A stretch of DNA of 64,000 bases from Temnothorax longispinosus (Eukaryota; Arthropoda; Insecta; Hymenoptera; Formicidae): contig NC_092360.1 of NCBI RefSeq assembly GCF_030848805.1, positions 12,338,001 through 12,402,000 of the forward strand, in the 5' to 3' direction. Every line of letters begins with the position of its first letter. Position 1 is the stretch's first letter. A program made the position numbers and the translations under genes. Shown here one piece after another: positions 51,515-61,773 of this stretch. The notes beneath the pieces are model-generated. The model had not been told where the DNA came from and ran no database searches. It saw only the letters and a program-made list of their open reading frames with translations.

Positions 51515-53164
51515 TGTTGTTTAAAATCTCGAACGAACCGAGAACTTATCGCAGAAGCATAGCATATCACTCTAGTACAAGTGATATGCTGATAATAATT
51601 GTTAATAATTATTTAAAGGTAGCCAGTGGTCAGAACTGTACGGAACTATCGTCAGGGGGTTCAGAACTATTGTTTAAAATTTCGAACGAGCCGAGAACTT
51701 GTCGCAGAAGCATAGCATATCACTCTAGTACGAGTGACATGCTGATAACAATTGTTAATAATTATTTAAAGGTAGCCAGTGGTCAGAACTGTACAGAATT
51801 ATCGTCAGGGAGTTCAGAACTGTTGTTTAAAATTTCGAACGAGCCGAGAACTAGTCGCAGAAGCATAGCATATCACTCTAGTACGAGTGATATGCTGATA
51901 ACAATTGTTAATAATTATTTAAAGGTTGCCAGTGGTCAGAACTGTACGGAACTATCGTCAGGGAGTTCAGAACTATTATTTAAAATTTCGAACGAGCCGA
52001 GAACTAGTCGCAGAAGCACAGCATATCACTCTAGTACGAGTGATATGCTGATAACAATTGTTAATAATTATTTAAAGGTTGCCAGTGGTCAGAACTGTAC
52101 GGAACTATCGTCAGGGAGTTCAGAACTATTGTTTAAAATTTCGAAGGAGCCGAGAACTTGTCGCAGAAGCATAGCATATCACTCTAGTACGAGCGATATG
52201 CTGATAATAATTGTTAATAATTATTTAAAGGTTGCCAGTGGTCAGAACTGTACGGAACTATCGTCAGGAGGTTCAGAACTATTGTTCAAAATTTCGAACG
52301 AGCCGAGAACTTGTCGCAGAAACATAGCATGTCACTCTAGTACGAGTGACATGCTGATAACAATTGTTAATAATTATTTAAAGGTAGCCAGTGGTCAGAA
52401 CTGTACGGAACTATCGTCAGGGGGTTCAGAACTATTGTTTAAAATTTCGAACGAGCCGAGAACTTGTCGCAGAAGCATAGCATATCACTCTAGTACGAGT
52501 GATATGCTGATAACAATTGTTAATAATTATTTAAAGGTTGCCAGTGGTCAGAACTGTACGGAACTATCGTCAGGGAGTTCAGAACTATTGTTTAAAATTT
52601 CGAAGGAGCCGAGAACTTGTCGCAGAAGCATAGCATATCACTCTAGTACGAGTGATATGCTGATAATAATTGTTAATAATTATTTAAAGGTTGCCAGTAG
52701 TCAGAACTGTACGGAACTATCGTCAGGGGGTTCAGAACTATTGTTTAAAATTTCGAACGAGCCGAGAACTTGTCGCAGAAGCATAGCATATGACTCTAGT
52801 ACGAGTGATATGCTGATAACAATTGTTAATAATTATTTAAAGGTTGCCAGTGGTCAGAACTGTACGGAACTATCGTCAGGGGGTTCAGAACTATTGTTTA
52901 AAATTTCGAACGAGCCGAGAACTTGTCGTAGAAGCATAGCATATTACTCTAGTACGAGTGATATGCTGATAATAATTGTTAATAATTATTTAAAGGTAGC
53001 CAGTGGTCAGAACTGTACGGAACTATCGTCAGGGGGTTCAGAACTATTGTTTAAAATTTCGAAGGAGCCGAGAACTTGTCGCAGAAGCATAGCATATCAC
53101 TCTAGTACGAGTGATATGCTGATAATAATTGTTAATAATTATTTAGAGATAGTTAATGGTCAGA
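51515..53164 (+). repeat. Tandem array of eleven 153-bp units
   Basis: The landmark GCAGAAGC (or GTAGAAGC) starts at 51,551, 51,704, 51,857, 52,010, 52,163, 52,316, 52,469, 52,622, 52,775, 52,928 and 53,081, each step exactly 153 bp, with no indels. Each unit has a 30-bp hairpin with 12-bp arms (AGCATATCACTC ... GAGTGATATGCT) and several AGAACT words. Because 153 is a multiple of three and one phase lacks stops, a 562-codon frame (51,496-53,184) results. This is most simply an artefact of the repeat. Confidence 0.9.
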
Positions 53165-53401
53165 ACTATGTTACAGAACTATAGAACTCGTCAAGAACTA
53201 TAAAATTCATTCTGAAAAAATTATATGATATGCTAACTTCGCGGGAAGTTAGCACATCATTTCTCAACTTCCGTTTATTTATATTTAATGACCAGAACTA
53301 TTGTTAAAAATTATCAGGAACTATAGAACTCGGTTGTATGCAAAGAGAACTCTACTTTTTTTTTGATATGCTGACAATTGATATGCTAACTTCATACACA
53401 T
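53165..53401 (-). repeat. Outer terminal inverted repeat, right
   Basis: Complement of the left outer repeat, ending CTTCATACACAT at 53,401 next to the right copy of the 9-bp duplication. Confidence 0.85.
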
Positions 53402-53410
53402 CGCGGCGCC
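53402..53410. repeat. 9-bp target-site duplication, right copy
   Basis: CGCGGCGCC, identical to 51,023-51,031. Confidence 0.85.
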
Positions 53411-53425
53411 CGCGGTAAGTAACGT
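53411..53425 (+). promoter_or_regulatory. Orphaned splice-donor-like site between two transposons
   Basis: The 15 bp left of the host island here read CGCG|GTAAGTAACGT. The donor consensus GTAAGT occupies 53,415-53,420. Before the two insertions it lay directly after the GC-rich block ending at 51,031. Its use as a donor is inferred from consensus only. Confidence 0.35.
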
Positions 53426-53427
53426 TA

Positions 53428-54156
53428 GCCCAGTCAATAGAGCCCAAAAAAGCCGCTGAAATGGAATTAATTCCGGGAAGCGATTTTTTTTCTTTGACTG
53501 TTTTGAAGGGTCATGGGTAGTCTAAAACCGGATTTTCGGGATTCTAACCCTGGAGCGTTAGCCGCCATTTTGATTAGAAGGTTGATTTTGTAAATATCTC
53601 GCTTATTTTCAACTTTAGAGTGAAATTGGTAATAACCAAACTTGTAGAAAATTTAATACTCTATAATTTTGGTCTTTATCATTTTTCACCTAGGATCGAT
53701 ATTTTGGGTCTTAGACTCGAAAGTGGGGGGTGAAATTTTATTATTTTTTTTTAATTTTTTGAATAAACGCGCCATAAACTCTACCCCCGTGGTGATGTGG
53801 AAAAGATGTTTTTCATTATACCAAGTAAATTCAAAAAATAAGAAAAAAAATAATAAAATTTCACCCCCCACTTTTGAGTCTAAAACCCAAAATATCGATC
53901 CTAGGTGAAAAATGATAAAGACCAAAATTGTAGAGTATTAAATTTTCTACAAGTTTGGTTATTACCACTTTCACTCTAAAGTTGAAAATAAGCGAGATAT
54001 TTACAAAATCACCCTTCTAATCAAAATGGCGGCTAACGCTCCAGGGTTAGAATCCCGAAAATCCGGTTTTAGACTATTCATGACCCTCCGAAACAGTAAA
54101 AAAAAAAAAATTGCTTCCCGGAATTAATTCCATTTAAATGTCTCTATTGACTGGGC
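53428..54156. mobile_element. Palindromic MITE, 729 bp, TA-flanked
   Basis: The ends GCCCAGTCAATAGAG (53,428-53,442) and its exact complement (54,142-54,156) are bordered by TA on both sides (53,426-53,427 and 54,157-54,158). A 3-bp CGT flank on each side is an alternative reading of the target duplication. After a divergent stretch near the ends, arms of about 330 bp are near-identical complements around a roughly 60-bp centre (about 53,767-53,829). The arms are open in mirror-image frames (53,669-53,908 plus, 53,686-53,925 minus) that start with the same peptide, an effect of the palindrome. Each arm carries GCCGCCATTTTGATTAGAAG or its complement. No transposase is present. Most likely a Tc1/mariner-type or other TA-targeting MITE; the family is uncertain. 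Confidence 0.75.
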
Positions 54157-54158
54157 TA

Positions 54159-54550
54159 CGTAGTAACGCTCGCGAAAAGGCATATCGGAGTAAAGGCGCT
54201 ATAAGCGATCTCGCTTCCGGCTTCTCGGGGAGCGCTCGCGGCACCGAGGTGTGTATATTTATCATCCGTTGTAAATTTCGCCCTTCGCAAAACGGAAACA
54301 CGATTCTCGCGCACCGTCACGGTCATCGGTGCGTTGATACAAGAAAAAAGTGCGAAAAAACGAAAAGTAATGCATCGCGCGGTATATAGCCGTTTACTTG
54401 GTCGCGCGCGCGGGGCACACTTCGCGAGCGGCTCGGCGCACGTCGGGAATCTTCGGCCGGGCTCGGACGAGCGACCGGCGCGCGCCCCATGGCCCCCATG
54501 CCCCACTCGGCCGCTCTCGCCTCCACTACTCCACTCGCCTCTCACGTCGC
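54159..54550. promoter_or_regulatory. GC-rich promoter island, upstream part
   Basis: CpG-dense sequence resumes immediately after the MITE and continues the island interrupted at 51,031. The density of CG and GCGC words peaks at 54,400-54,520. Long frames on both strands (for example 54,156-54,545 minus and 54,334-54,861 plus) are composition effects. Confidence 0.45.
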
Positions 54551-55103
54551 TCAGTGGCAGTCAGTGTTCGTCGCATCGTCGTGCAGTCCGTCGCGTCTTT
54601 ATCCCTTCCACGAGTTGTTCCACGGTCGGCCGAGCGAAAAGTCACCCTCGGCGGCTACCGGTCGCGCGTACCCCGGCATATTATACTCAATTTTTCTCTC
54701 GGCATATTATACTCAATTATACTCAAACATTATATATACTCAACCGCTCCGAACTCCGAAGTTATCAACGGGCAATTCGTGCGGGGCGACCGACGTGCGA
54801 CGAGGCGCCGAAAGATCCGAGGCGCAGATCGCGGAGCGTGCTGCGATCGCTCCGTATTTGAATTCGAGAACACTTGTCATCGAAAATTTCGTGGAATCCC
54901 GCGGTGGCGGTGACGGTGGTGGCGGTGGTGAAAGTGACCGGCGACGGGGAGTTCTTTCGAAAAACTCGGCGGGACTGACGAGTCGATCGTCGACCGCGAA
55001 AACATTGTCGGCCCGGATGATCTAGAAGGTGCCAATCGCGCGCTTCGCAACAAGTTGCAGGAGAGTGTGCTCCTTTTTCTTACCGAATTTCCTCGCCTCC
55101 CCG

Positions 55104-55134
<31 letters not shown>

Positions 55135-55340
55135 TCTTTTACGCGAGTGTGTGCGTGCTTTTCGTGTGTGTTCGTGATCGAGAGGATTAACACGATGATG
55201 GTCCTGCGTGAAGCTGCGAGGCAACGTTCTCGACGATGGTAATCGGACCTTCGAGCGTGAAACGGACTGTCGTGACGGGCGATCGCATTCGGAGGGAATG
55301 TCGTGTGCTGTGATTATTATCTCCAAGGATCTTCTACACG
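54551..55340 (+). promoter_or_regulatory. Probable transcription start region and 5' exon ending at a donor
   Basis: Two arthropod initiator-type TCAGT words lie at 54,551-54,555 and 54,561-54,565, followed by CGTCGTG at about 54,576-54,582, close to where a downstream promoter element would lie. A directly repeated GGCATATTATACTCAAT (54,675 and 54,701) gives an AT-rich, TATA-like patch. A CT-rich tract (55,104-55,136) follows, then several short upstream-type ATG frames (first ATG at 55,194). A strong donor, ACACG|GTAAGATT, starts at 55,341. An ATG at 55,298 would give 14 codons into the donor in phase 1 (MSCAVIIISKDLLH). I read it as a mainly or wholly non-coding first exon of a plus-strand gene. 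A link to the coding exon at 62,953 is possible but not shown. Confidence 0.45.
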
Positions 55341-58300
55341 GTAAGATTTATCTTTTTGTTTTTGTTTTCGATTTTTCGCCGCGACTATATACAGTGCGTA
55401 TTGCGTATACATCGATCGCGGAGCAACGATCGATGGGAAACGTTCGCGAGAGACTGACGATTTGCGCGAACGTTATTGGATGGACGATATTCGGTCGAAT
55501 GATCAATATGGCATTGGTATTAATGCGTCTCGCACAAATAAGTGAGGGCTTATTTGGCAAATGTTAATCACTGGCTGTAGGCATATTACGTGGGAATATC
55601 TACTGCGAATGACAATATTCGAGAATACGTAATTTCGGTATTTCAACGTAACAAAGTTCGCTGCTTTCTGCAGGCGTGTTGGCATTTTAATTCCGAAATT
55701 GTGTTTCTCGAAAGTAACTTGATGTGGACTGGCTTCTGTCAGTTTAGTATTTTATCGAATATTTCTGGAATTTTTAGCTACAAATTAAAATTAAATATCC
55801 GGAAAGTGATTCTTGTATTTCTTTTTAAAAAAAGTGCTGTATTTAGAAAAAGTAATTTATCTACAGCGTAATACGTAGATATATACTTTTTACTTTGTTT
55901 TTCTTAGAAAGAAAAATAACGTTTCTTGTTCGAAACAAAAGACATTTTTATAGGAAAAAAAGTTAATTTGGATAAAGACTTCCTCTCATATATTATTTCT
56001 GGTTACGAAGATAGTATTACGAAAATCGCTACAAGAAGAAATCCTAACGCATTAAAACTTGCAAGTCTCAATGGTATTCGACTATCTTAAAAAGTAGTGA
56101 AAGTTTTTCAATACCAATTGAAGTAAATTATCAGGGGACACATTTCGCAGCATGGTCTACTATTATCTACAGTACGGTTACTTGGAAAATTACAAATACT
56201 TAAAAAATGTAAAACCGTGCATAAACGTAAGACTGTTTTTAAATTGACGCACTTTGCGTCAATTAAAATATATCTATCGAAACTGTAATTGTACTTTTAC
56301 AGTTGTAAAACATGTTACGTTAACAATTTCATGAATACGAAAGAAATACAAACCGAGAATGAGAAAGTATAATGTCGAAAAAAAATTACTCGTTTCCTAA
56401 CAAAGAGCAAATACTTAACGCATTGTTATACACTTTGCAATGTAAACTACTAAATAAAAATTGGAAAATCAGATTGAAAAATAGGTACAGTAGATATATG
56501 AATGATCCAGTTGTAATGTTTTTCAAATATGCAATGTTATCGGACTGTCATTTACTTGAAACAAAAGTCCGGTGCAAAAGCAGAAGTAATATTTTATAAT
56601 AATTATAAGCACACAATGCTATTTAAAATGCCACGTATACAATTAGCAAGAGGTATTTATAAATACTTTAAATCGAATGGCTTAATTCGATATCGCTCGA
56701 TAAACAAACTGCGCCTTTAATTACTTTTCGCGGGTGAGACTTGGAGAAATATAAATAATTAATTTCTCCCATCGCCTCTCTCCGCTCAAGTATCTAACGA
56801 AGCAAAAAATAGCATCAATTTTCAGAATGGATGAGTAAACAAACGAGCGAGCGAGCGAACGAGCAAGCGAGAAGAGCGCGTATATCGAAGGATGTGCTGT
56901 GCATCGTCCGAGAAAATGCAATGTAAAATTGTAAAATTGCAAGCGAGCAGTATCGGGCCGTTTAATTCGAGACTAATTAACGGTTCAATCACGTCCCACG
57001 CGCAGATATCGCGAGGGACCTGGTAAATTACGATTCATTATTCCACATCGTACATAGTCCATATAAAAGAAGTGCCCGGACAGTTCCATTCGGGAGTTAA
57101 ACCGCTAACTGAAAATTTGTGCACACTAATTCCGCAATATCCGAACATTTCCACTAGTAGAGACGATGGACCAAAATAGAATCCTATTTTACCTTCAGTA
57201 TTACATGAAATTCCAATATAGTAAATGTATATGTAACGATACATTAATTTTTAAAAAATGTAATCTAGCTCACTCAGATAAAATAAAGATGATAGACATA
57301 AGAATCTATACAAATCTATATGAAAATTTTATCTTAACTGAAAGTTGTGAAACATAATAAAGTAAAAGTATTATTGTAGTTTTATAGGTATATCTTTAAA
57401 AATAATAAGCTCTATATAAAACAATAAATATTTTTAAAAATTATAATTGACTGATATTTTTACATGTGAAGACACTGTATAGACATTCAAATTTGGAACA
57501 TTTTAAAGTTCGAATAATCATAATCGACAAAAGCATGAAGGTAATATTCGATAATCTATCGAAACAATTATTTAAAAAAGAATTTTTTTAATAATTGTGT
57601 GTAGTATACAGGCAATTTAGCTTATTCGATGCCTTTATGCTAGGAAACTAACGAAACTGGAAACTAACAAAATTTAAACACTAACAGTATCTCGCTAAAA
57701 AGTTCAAGATATTTGTATATGAATAGAAAAACCAGTTTAAAAATGCTACTCACACAATGGTTTAGTAGTCGAACAAAAATATAGAACTTGTAATATCTCT
57801 GCCACAAATGAAAACATTTCGTGTCATAATAATAGAACAATACTCCATTATTACGATATGAAACGTTTCCAGTTACATTTCTTTCAATTTATATTTATTT
57901 CCATCAACTTTTTCTATATTTATATTATAACATACCATCGTATATATTGTGTGTGTGTGTATATCATATACATACAAATATATGTATATATACTATATTT
58001 TATTTAAACTTTTAATTTTACATCAAAATATTCGTTATATTTGTCTAATACGACAACGTACCGGAAGAAACATGTGAGTTAAATTTTCTCAGCAAGAGGA
58101 CATTCGTAATTAATGGCGTAATTGGTTCGTGGAAATCACGATATGAATTAGACATATGATGCAAAATACCAGAGGTCTTTAGGATAGATCGCGACCAAAA
58201 TCCCTCGATGAAACAGCATAATGTCAGGAATATAATCGCCTACAGCCATCAGAGATTTCCATGTAAATGCATCGACGCACCTATCAGTAGAATTATTCGG

Positions 58301-59639
58301 TGGTTATCCGCTCGGAGGATCGAGGAGGTCGAGCCCTAACCATCTTCTCTGTGCTATGATCTCTACACGCTTACAAACGTGGATTGACAATAGATGAATT
58401 TAATGACCGGCGAGAATTTCGTTTCGCTGCGTATGCGATAATATCGTGACGTTCTCATTACCCGATTCCCATCTCGTATTAGATCAAATTATATTTGTCT
58501 TCTTCTCATTAGATATTCTAATTAAATTAATTTCATTGAGATTTGATGCAAATTCAATAATTCAGTGCAATATTAAACATGAAATTGCGAAATGTGCAAG
58601 GAGATTCGTGACGTGTGATGTGAAATGTACTAATGTGAATTAAGATGAAACGAAAAAGTATATTCTACATTTTTTCCTATAAATAATTCTACTTTTATTA
58701 CAAACTCGGCGTGAATTTTATACGTGAAGTATTTATAAATGTGTAATTGTTTCGGGAATATAGATATTAATTTTCCTACCAATACATAAAGAATCACAAT
58801 TCATGCTTTCTATCATTTATAACTTTTCACGTTCTTTAAAACTTCTTATCAGTGAAGATTAAACTTAAAGTAAATTCAATGTCTCATTTATACGTTCTGG
58901 CTTCTATAAATAAGAACGAAAGCATTTGCTTTACTTTATCTATAATCCGATGTGCAGAATAAATTTATATTCAATTTAATCAAATTTAATTCATTCCGTT
59001 TAATCGAATCGATCATCAACCCAAATCATAATTTGCCATTTTAACCAAATAGCTTTTTTAATAAAATGTTAAAAAATATTCTCGATCTTACTAAAACTAA
59101 TAGTAGTAAAAGTTCGGCAATAAATACACAAATACTTGAGACTTATATCTTATAGCACAAAAAAATATAATTAATAATAAAAAGTAACTATTACTCATTT
59201 AATATATTACAAGTAGTTTTCAACTAAAACTACTAAAACCAAACCTATCAAGCCAGGCAAAATTATATTGAATCTGCCTCTTAAATCCTCGGAAAAAAAG
59301 TATAAATATTTAAAAACGTGCATTTTGATTTCAATTCGATGGTATCGTATTCCAGCAAATCGCATCAAACATCAAGGCGTGCCGATTGATATATCGGGAA
59401 ACGAATTAGATTTAAAAATAATACGATAAAAACGGGACGGATCAGCGGTTTTATTCAGGATCTTCGTATCCCCCAACAGGGGTATAATTTCTAACGTGAC
59501 GCGTCGGCTTTTTATAGAAGATTCTTTCATCTTTCCGATCACAAAGGCATAAATTGTTTTCGTGACTGGCAACGCGCGTCCTTTTCGAGAAAATTGCCAG
59601 TCAACGAGTGACAAGCGCCCAATTTAAGTCCCATGTAAT
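55341..59639 (+). other. AT-rich stretch, probably intronic
   Basis: Follows the donor at 55,341 and has no splice-bounded coding exon. A good acceptor-like GCTTTCTGCAG ends at 55,673 but the following frame finds no donor. GCGA-rich simple sequence lies at about 56,840-56,875 and a short (GT)n run at about 57,949-57,962. Confidence 0.35.
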
Positions 59640-61120
59640 ATGTCTGTGAAACTGTTCCTCCGCATATTATCGTGTCCGATTGATCGTTACATAGCACGCG
59701 AACTACCGTCGCTCCCGAAAGGAACCTTCTACGAAGAAGGATCCCTGCGAACGCGCAGATTTAACATGGAAATTTCGCAAAGATTAAAATTCTTGCAGCG
59801 AAGCGCGAACACACCGCTGCGAAGTCGCTCCAGCCGATGCTCGCGCGCCATCACGCGACGCCGCGGCCGTGATGGACGAGATGCTGCATATTTATTCTCG
59901 AAATCGCATATGATTTATGATACGCGAGGCGCCAAGTGTCAAGAAACAATGTGACACGATTAAAATTAATTCGGAACTATGTCGTACGGAAAGTCTCGGG
60001 GCTCGGAGCGCGCGATATTAGTTTCACTTCGTATTCATAATGCATAATGATGTGAATATTGTAATACAATTTTATTGCCACTCATAAATATTTTAGAGAA
60101 CTGCGCCGTGTTACACGGTAAAGCAGGAAATATGACTCGATATTTCCGTACACGGTAGCACAATATTTCCAATATTCCGTATTCACATATTCGGAACAAT
60201 ATGGCCCGCTTTAAGTTTGTAAATAATATCTCATTATTTTATTATTTCAACATAATAATGCGTCGCGCCGAATGAATTCCATTATGTGTATATCTAGTAA
60301 TGTTATTTTATTTGCATATCTACGATTTCGTGTCGTCGATTAATCGCGAATAAATATACTCATGTATTTATTTACTCGAATATATGCTATTGTGTTATAC
60401 GGTATATTCAGATATTAATGACAAAATGTATATTTTGGAATAGTTTCATTAGTCGCCATCCCGATCACGAATCAACTATGATCAATGGCACTCACTCTGT
60501 TGTCGTTATAATTAAAAAAATTTTAAATTGGCTCATCACGAAACTGTCGCGAAAATTAAGGGAAAAGGTTGCAAAGTGAGGAATAGTGTTAATGAACGTG
60601 GCAAAGCCGAACGTGGCGCGCTCCGCGAAAAATGGTGCGCAATTTTTAATTTGGAGCACCGCAATTAAAAATTACGGACGTGCGTGCGCGTCACCCCCAT
60701 TTTTTTTTTTTAAATATGTACGGTAACCAAATGAGCGTAGAATCATAAATGAAAATGGAAAATTTTAATCATAAAATAATGAAAGAAAAATACACGATGC
60801 GCGCGTACGAGAAAACGCGTCTAGCGTTTCACAAATATTAAAATATACACGCGTTTAAATGTATACAAACATGCATGTATATTTTAATATCCCGTATTCA
60901 TAATTAGCGATGATATTGTAGTAATGTATTTTAAACGTATAGCAACATTTCAACACACAAATTTAAATTTTATCACAAGAACGGTAAATATATTTTAATT
61001 TTTATTTTAATGTCGATCGAAGAGCGCATTCTTATATCGAAATTAATGGAATCGACGACGCGATATATCACGATATATGAACGCACGAGTCACGATATAA
61101 CAACAGGGTGATAACAGCGG
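59640..61120. other. Mixed stretch with one GC-rich patch
   Basis: A GC-rich patch (59,640-59,950) is open for 104 codons on the plus strand without recognisable domain or donor. The rest is AT-rich with CG-containing words such as CACGATATA repeats near 61,065-61,105. Confidence 0.3.
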
Positions 61121-61685
61121 CAGCTACGGCAAGTATCCGGAAATAAACTTGTTGCGCGACCGATCGGCAAATAAAATAATAACTGGGGCACGTAACTCGA
61201 TTAAACGACAATCGCGATATTTAAGCGCCGCGCCTCGGTGCGCTGTGTGTCACAATCGACGAGGCCTGTCGCGCGTGCATCAAAAACTCGAAAACAAGAA
61301 ACACGTTCTTGTCATCACGGTGGGTACAAGCGTGCGCTAGGACTGTGCATATTTTTTTTTCTTCCCGGATTTTTGTCGGTCGGATTATTCGCGGCGGAAG
61401 CAATTGCAATCGCCGGATGAAATATTTTCCCACCTCGCTCTCTCTCTCTCGCTCCCTCTTCCCCTCTCTTCTGTTCCTGTATGGGAACGGATGCAAAAAA
61501 ATATTTCGCGAAAACGGTGGAAGCAGAGTCAACATTTTCTCCGGATGCGCAGGTATTTTTTTGAAAAAAAGGGAAAGAGGGAAGGAAACAGTAGCGTGAT
61601 TACGCTGAATGTACCACTGTCAGCTATCGAGAGAGTTTGAGCGGCAGGAGCAACTGCCATTGGAATTGCGTGCGTTTCGTTACAG
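61121..61685 (+). promoter_or_regulatory. GC-rich island ending at a donor-like site
   Basis: CpG-rich sequence with a CT-rich tract (61,438-61,470) ends at TTACAG|GTGAGAAAGG, with the GT at 61,686. This could be a second promoter and non-coding first exon for the gene starting at 62,953. The same TTTCGTTACAG could alternatively be read as an acceptor. Frames of 60-104 codons on both strands are unrecognised. Confidence 0.3.
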
Positions 61686-61715
61686 GTGAGAAAGGAAAAT
61701 CAGCAGAATAGAATT

Positions 61716-61716
<1 letters not shown>

Positions 61717-61771
<55 letters not shown>
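61717..61771. repeat. (GA)n microsatellite
   Basis: About 55 bp of pure GA, 31 bp downstream of the donor-like site at 61,686. Confidence 0.95.

Positions 61772-61773
<2 letters not shown>

Larger units (their letters stand above)
51032..53401. mobile_element. Foldback-like DNA transposon, 2,370 bp, non-autonomous
   Basis: The element is bounded by perfect 9-bp duplications and begins ATGTGTATGAAGTTAGCATA, with the exact complement at its right end. The outer inverted repeats (51,032 to about 51,265 and about 53,165-53,401) are nearly identical over some 235 bp, with only a few mismatches. Each contains a perfect 14-bp-stem hairpin (GATATGCTAACTTC..., 51,175-51,206). Inside, a 153-bp unit is present in two inverted copies in the left arm and eleven direct copies in the right arm. 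The arms meet at about 51,514. Long inverted repeats built of internal tandem units plus a 9-bp target duplication are characteristic of Foldback elements such as Drosophila FB, and 9-bp duplications also occur in Mutator-like elements. No transposase is encoded, so it would depend on a source elsewhere. High arm identity suggests a recent insertion. Superfamily is inferred from structure only. Confidence 0.85.

Noticed and set aside
51515..53164. Resemblance to a CRISPR or other repeat-spacer array
   Set aside because: Whole 153-bp units are repeated with no unique spacers, inside an insect transposon.
51496..53184. 562-codon open frame as a protein-coding gene
   Set aside because: It coincides exactly with the transposon's 153-bp array, starts at the arm junction, has no domain and is explained by a stop-free unit whose length is a multiple of three.
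53669..53925. Mirror-image 79-codon frames on both strands
   Set aside because: Both come from the complementary arms of the palindromic MITE, and there is no independent coding evidence.
54156..55326. Several overlapping frames of 119-178 codons
   Set aside because: They cross the promoter-like island in five different phases on both strands, as expected of GC-rich DNA. None has a recognisable product.
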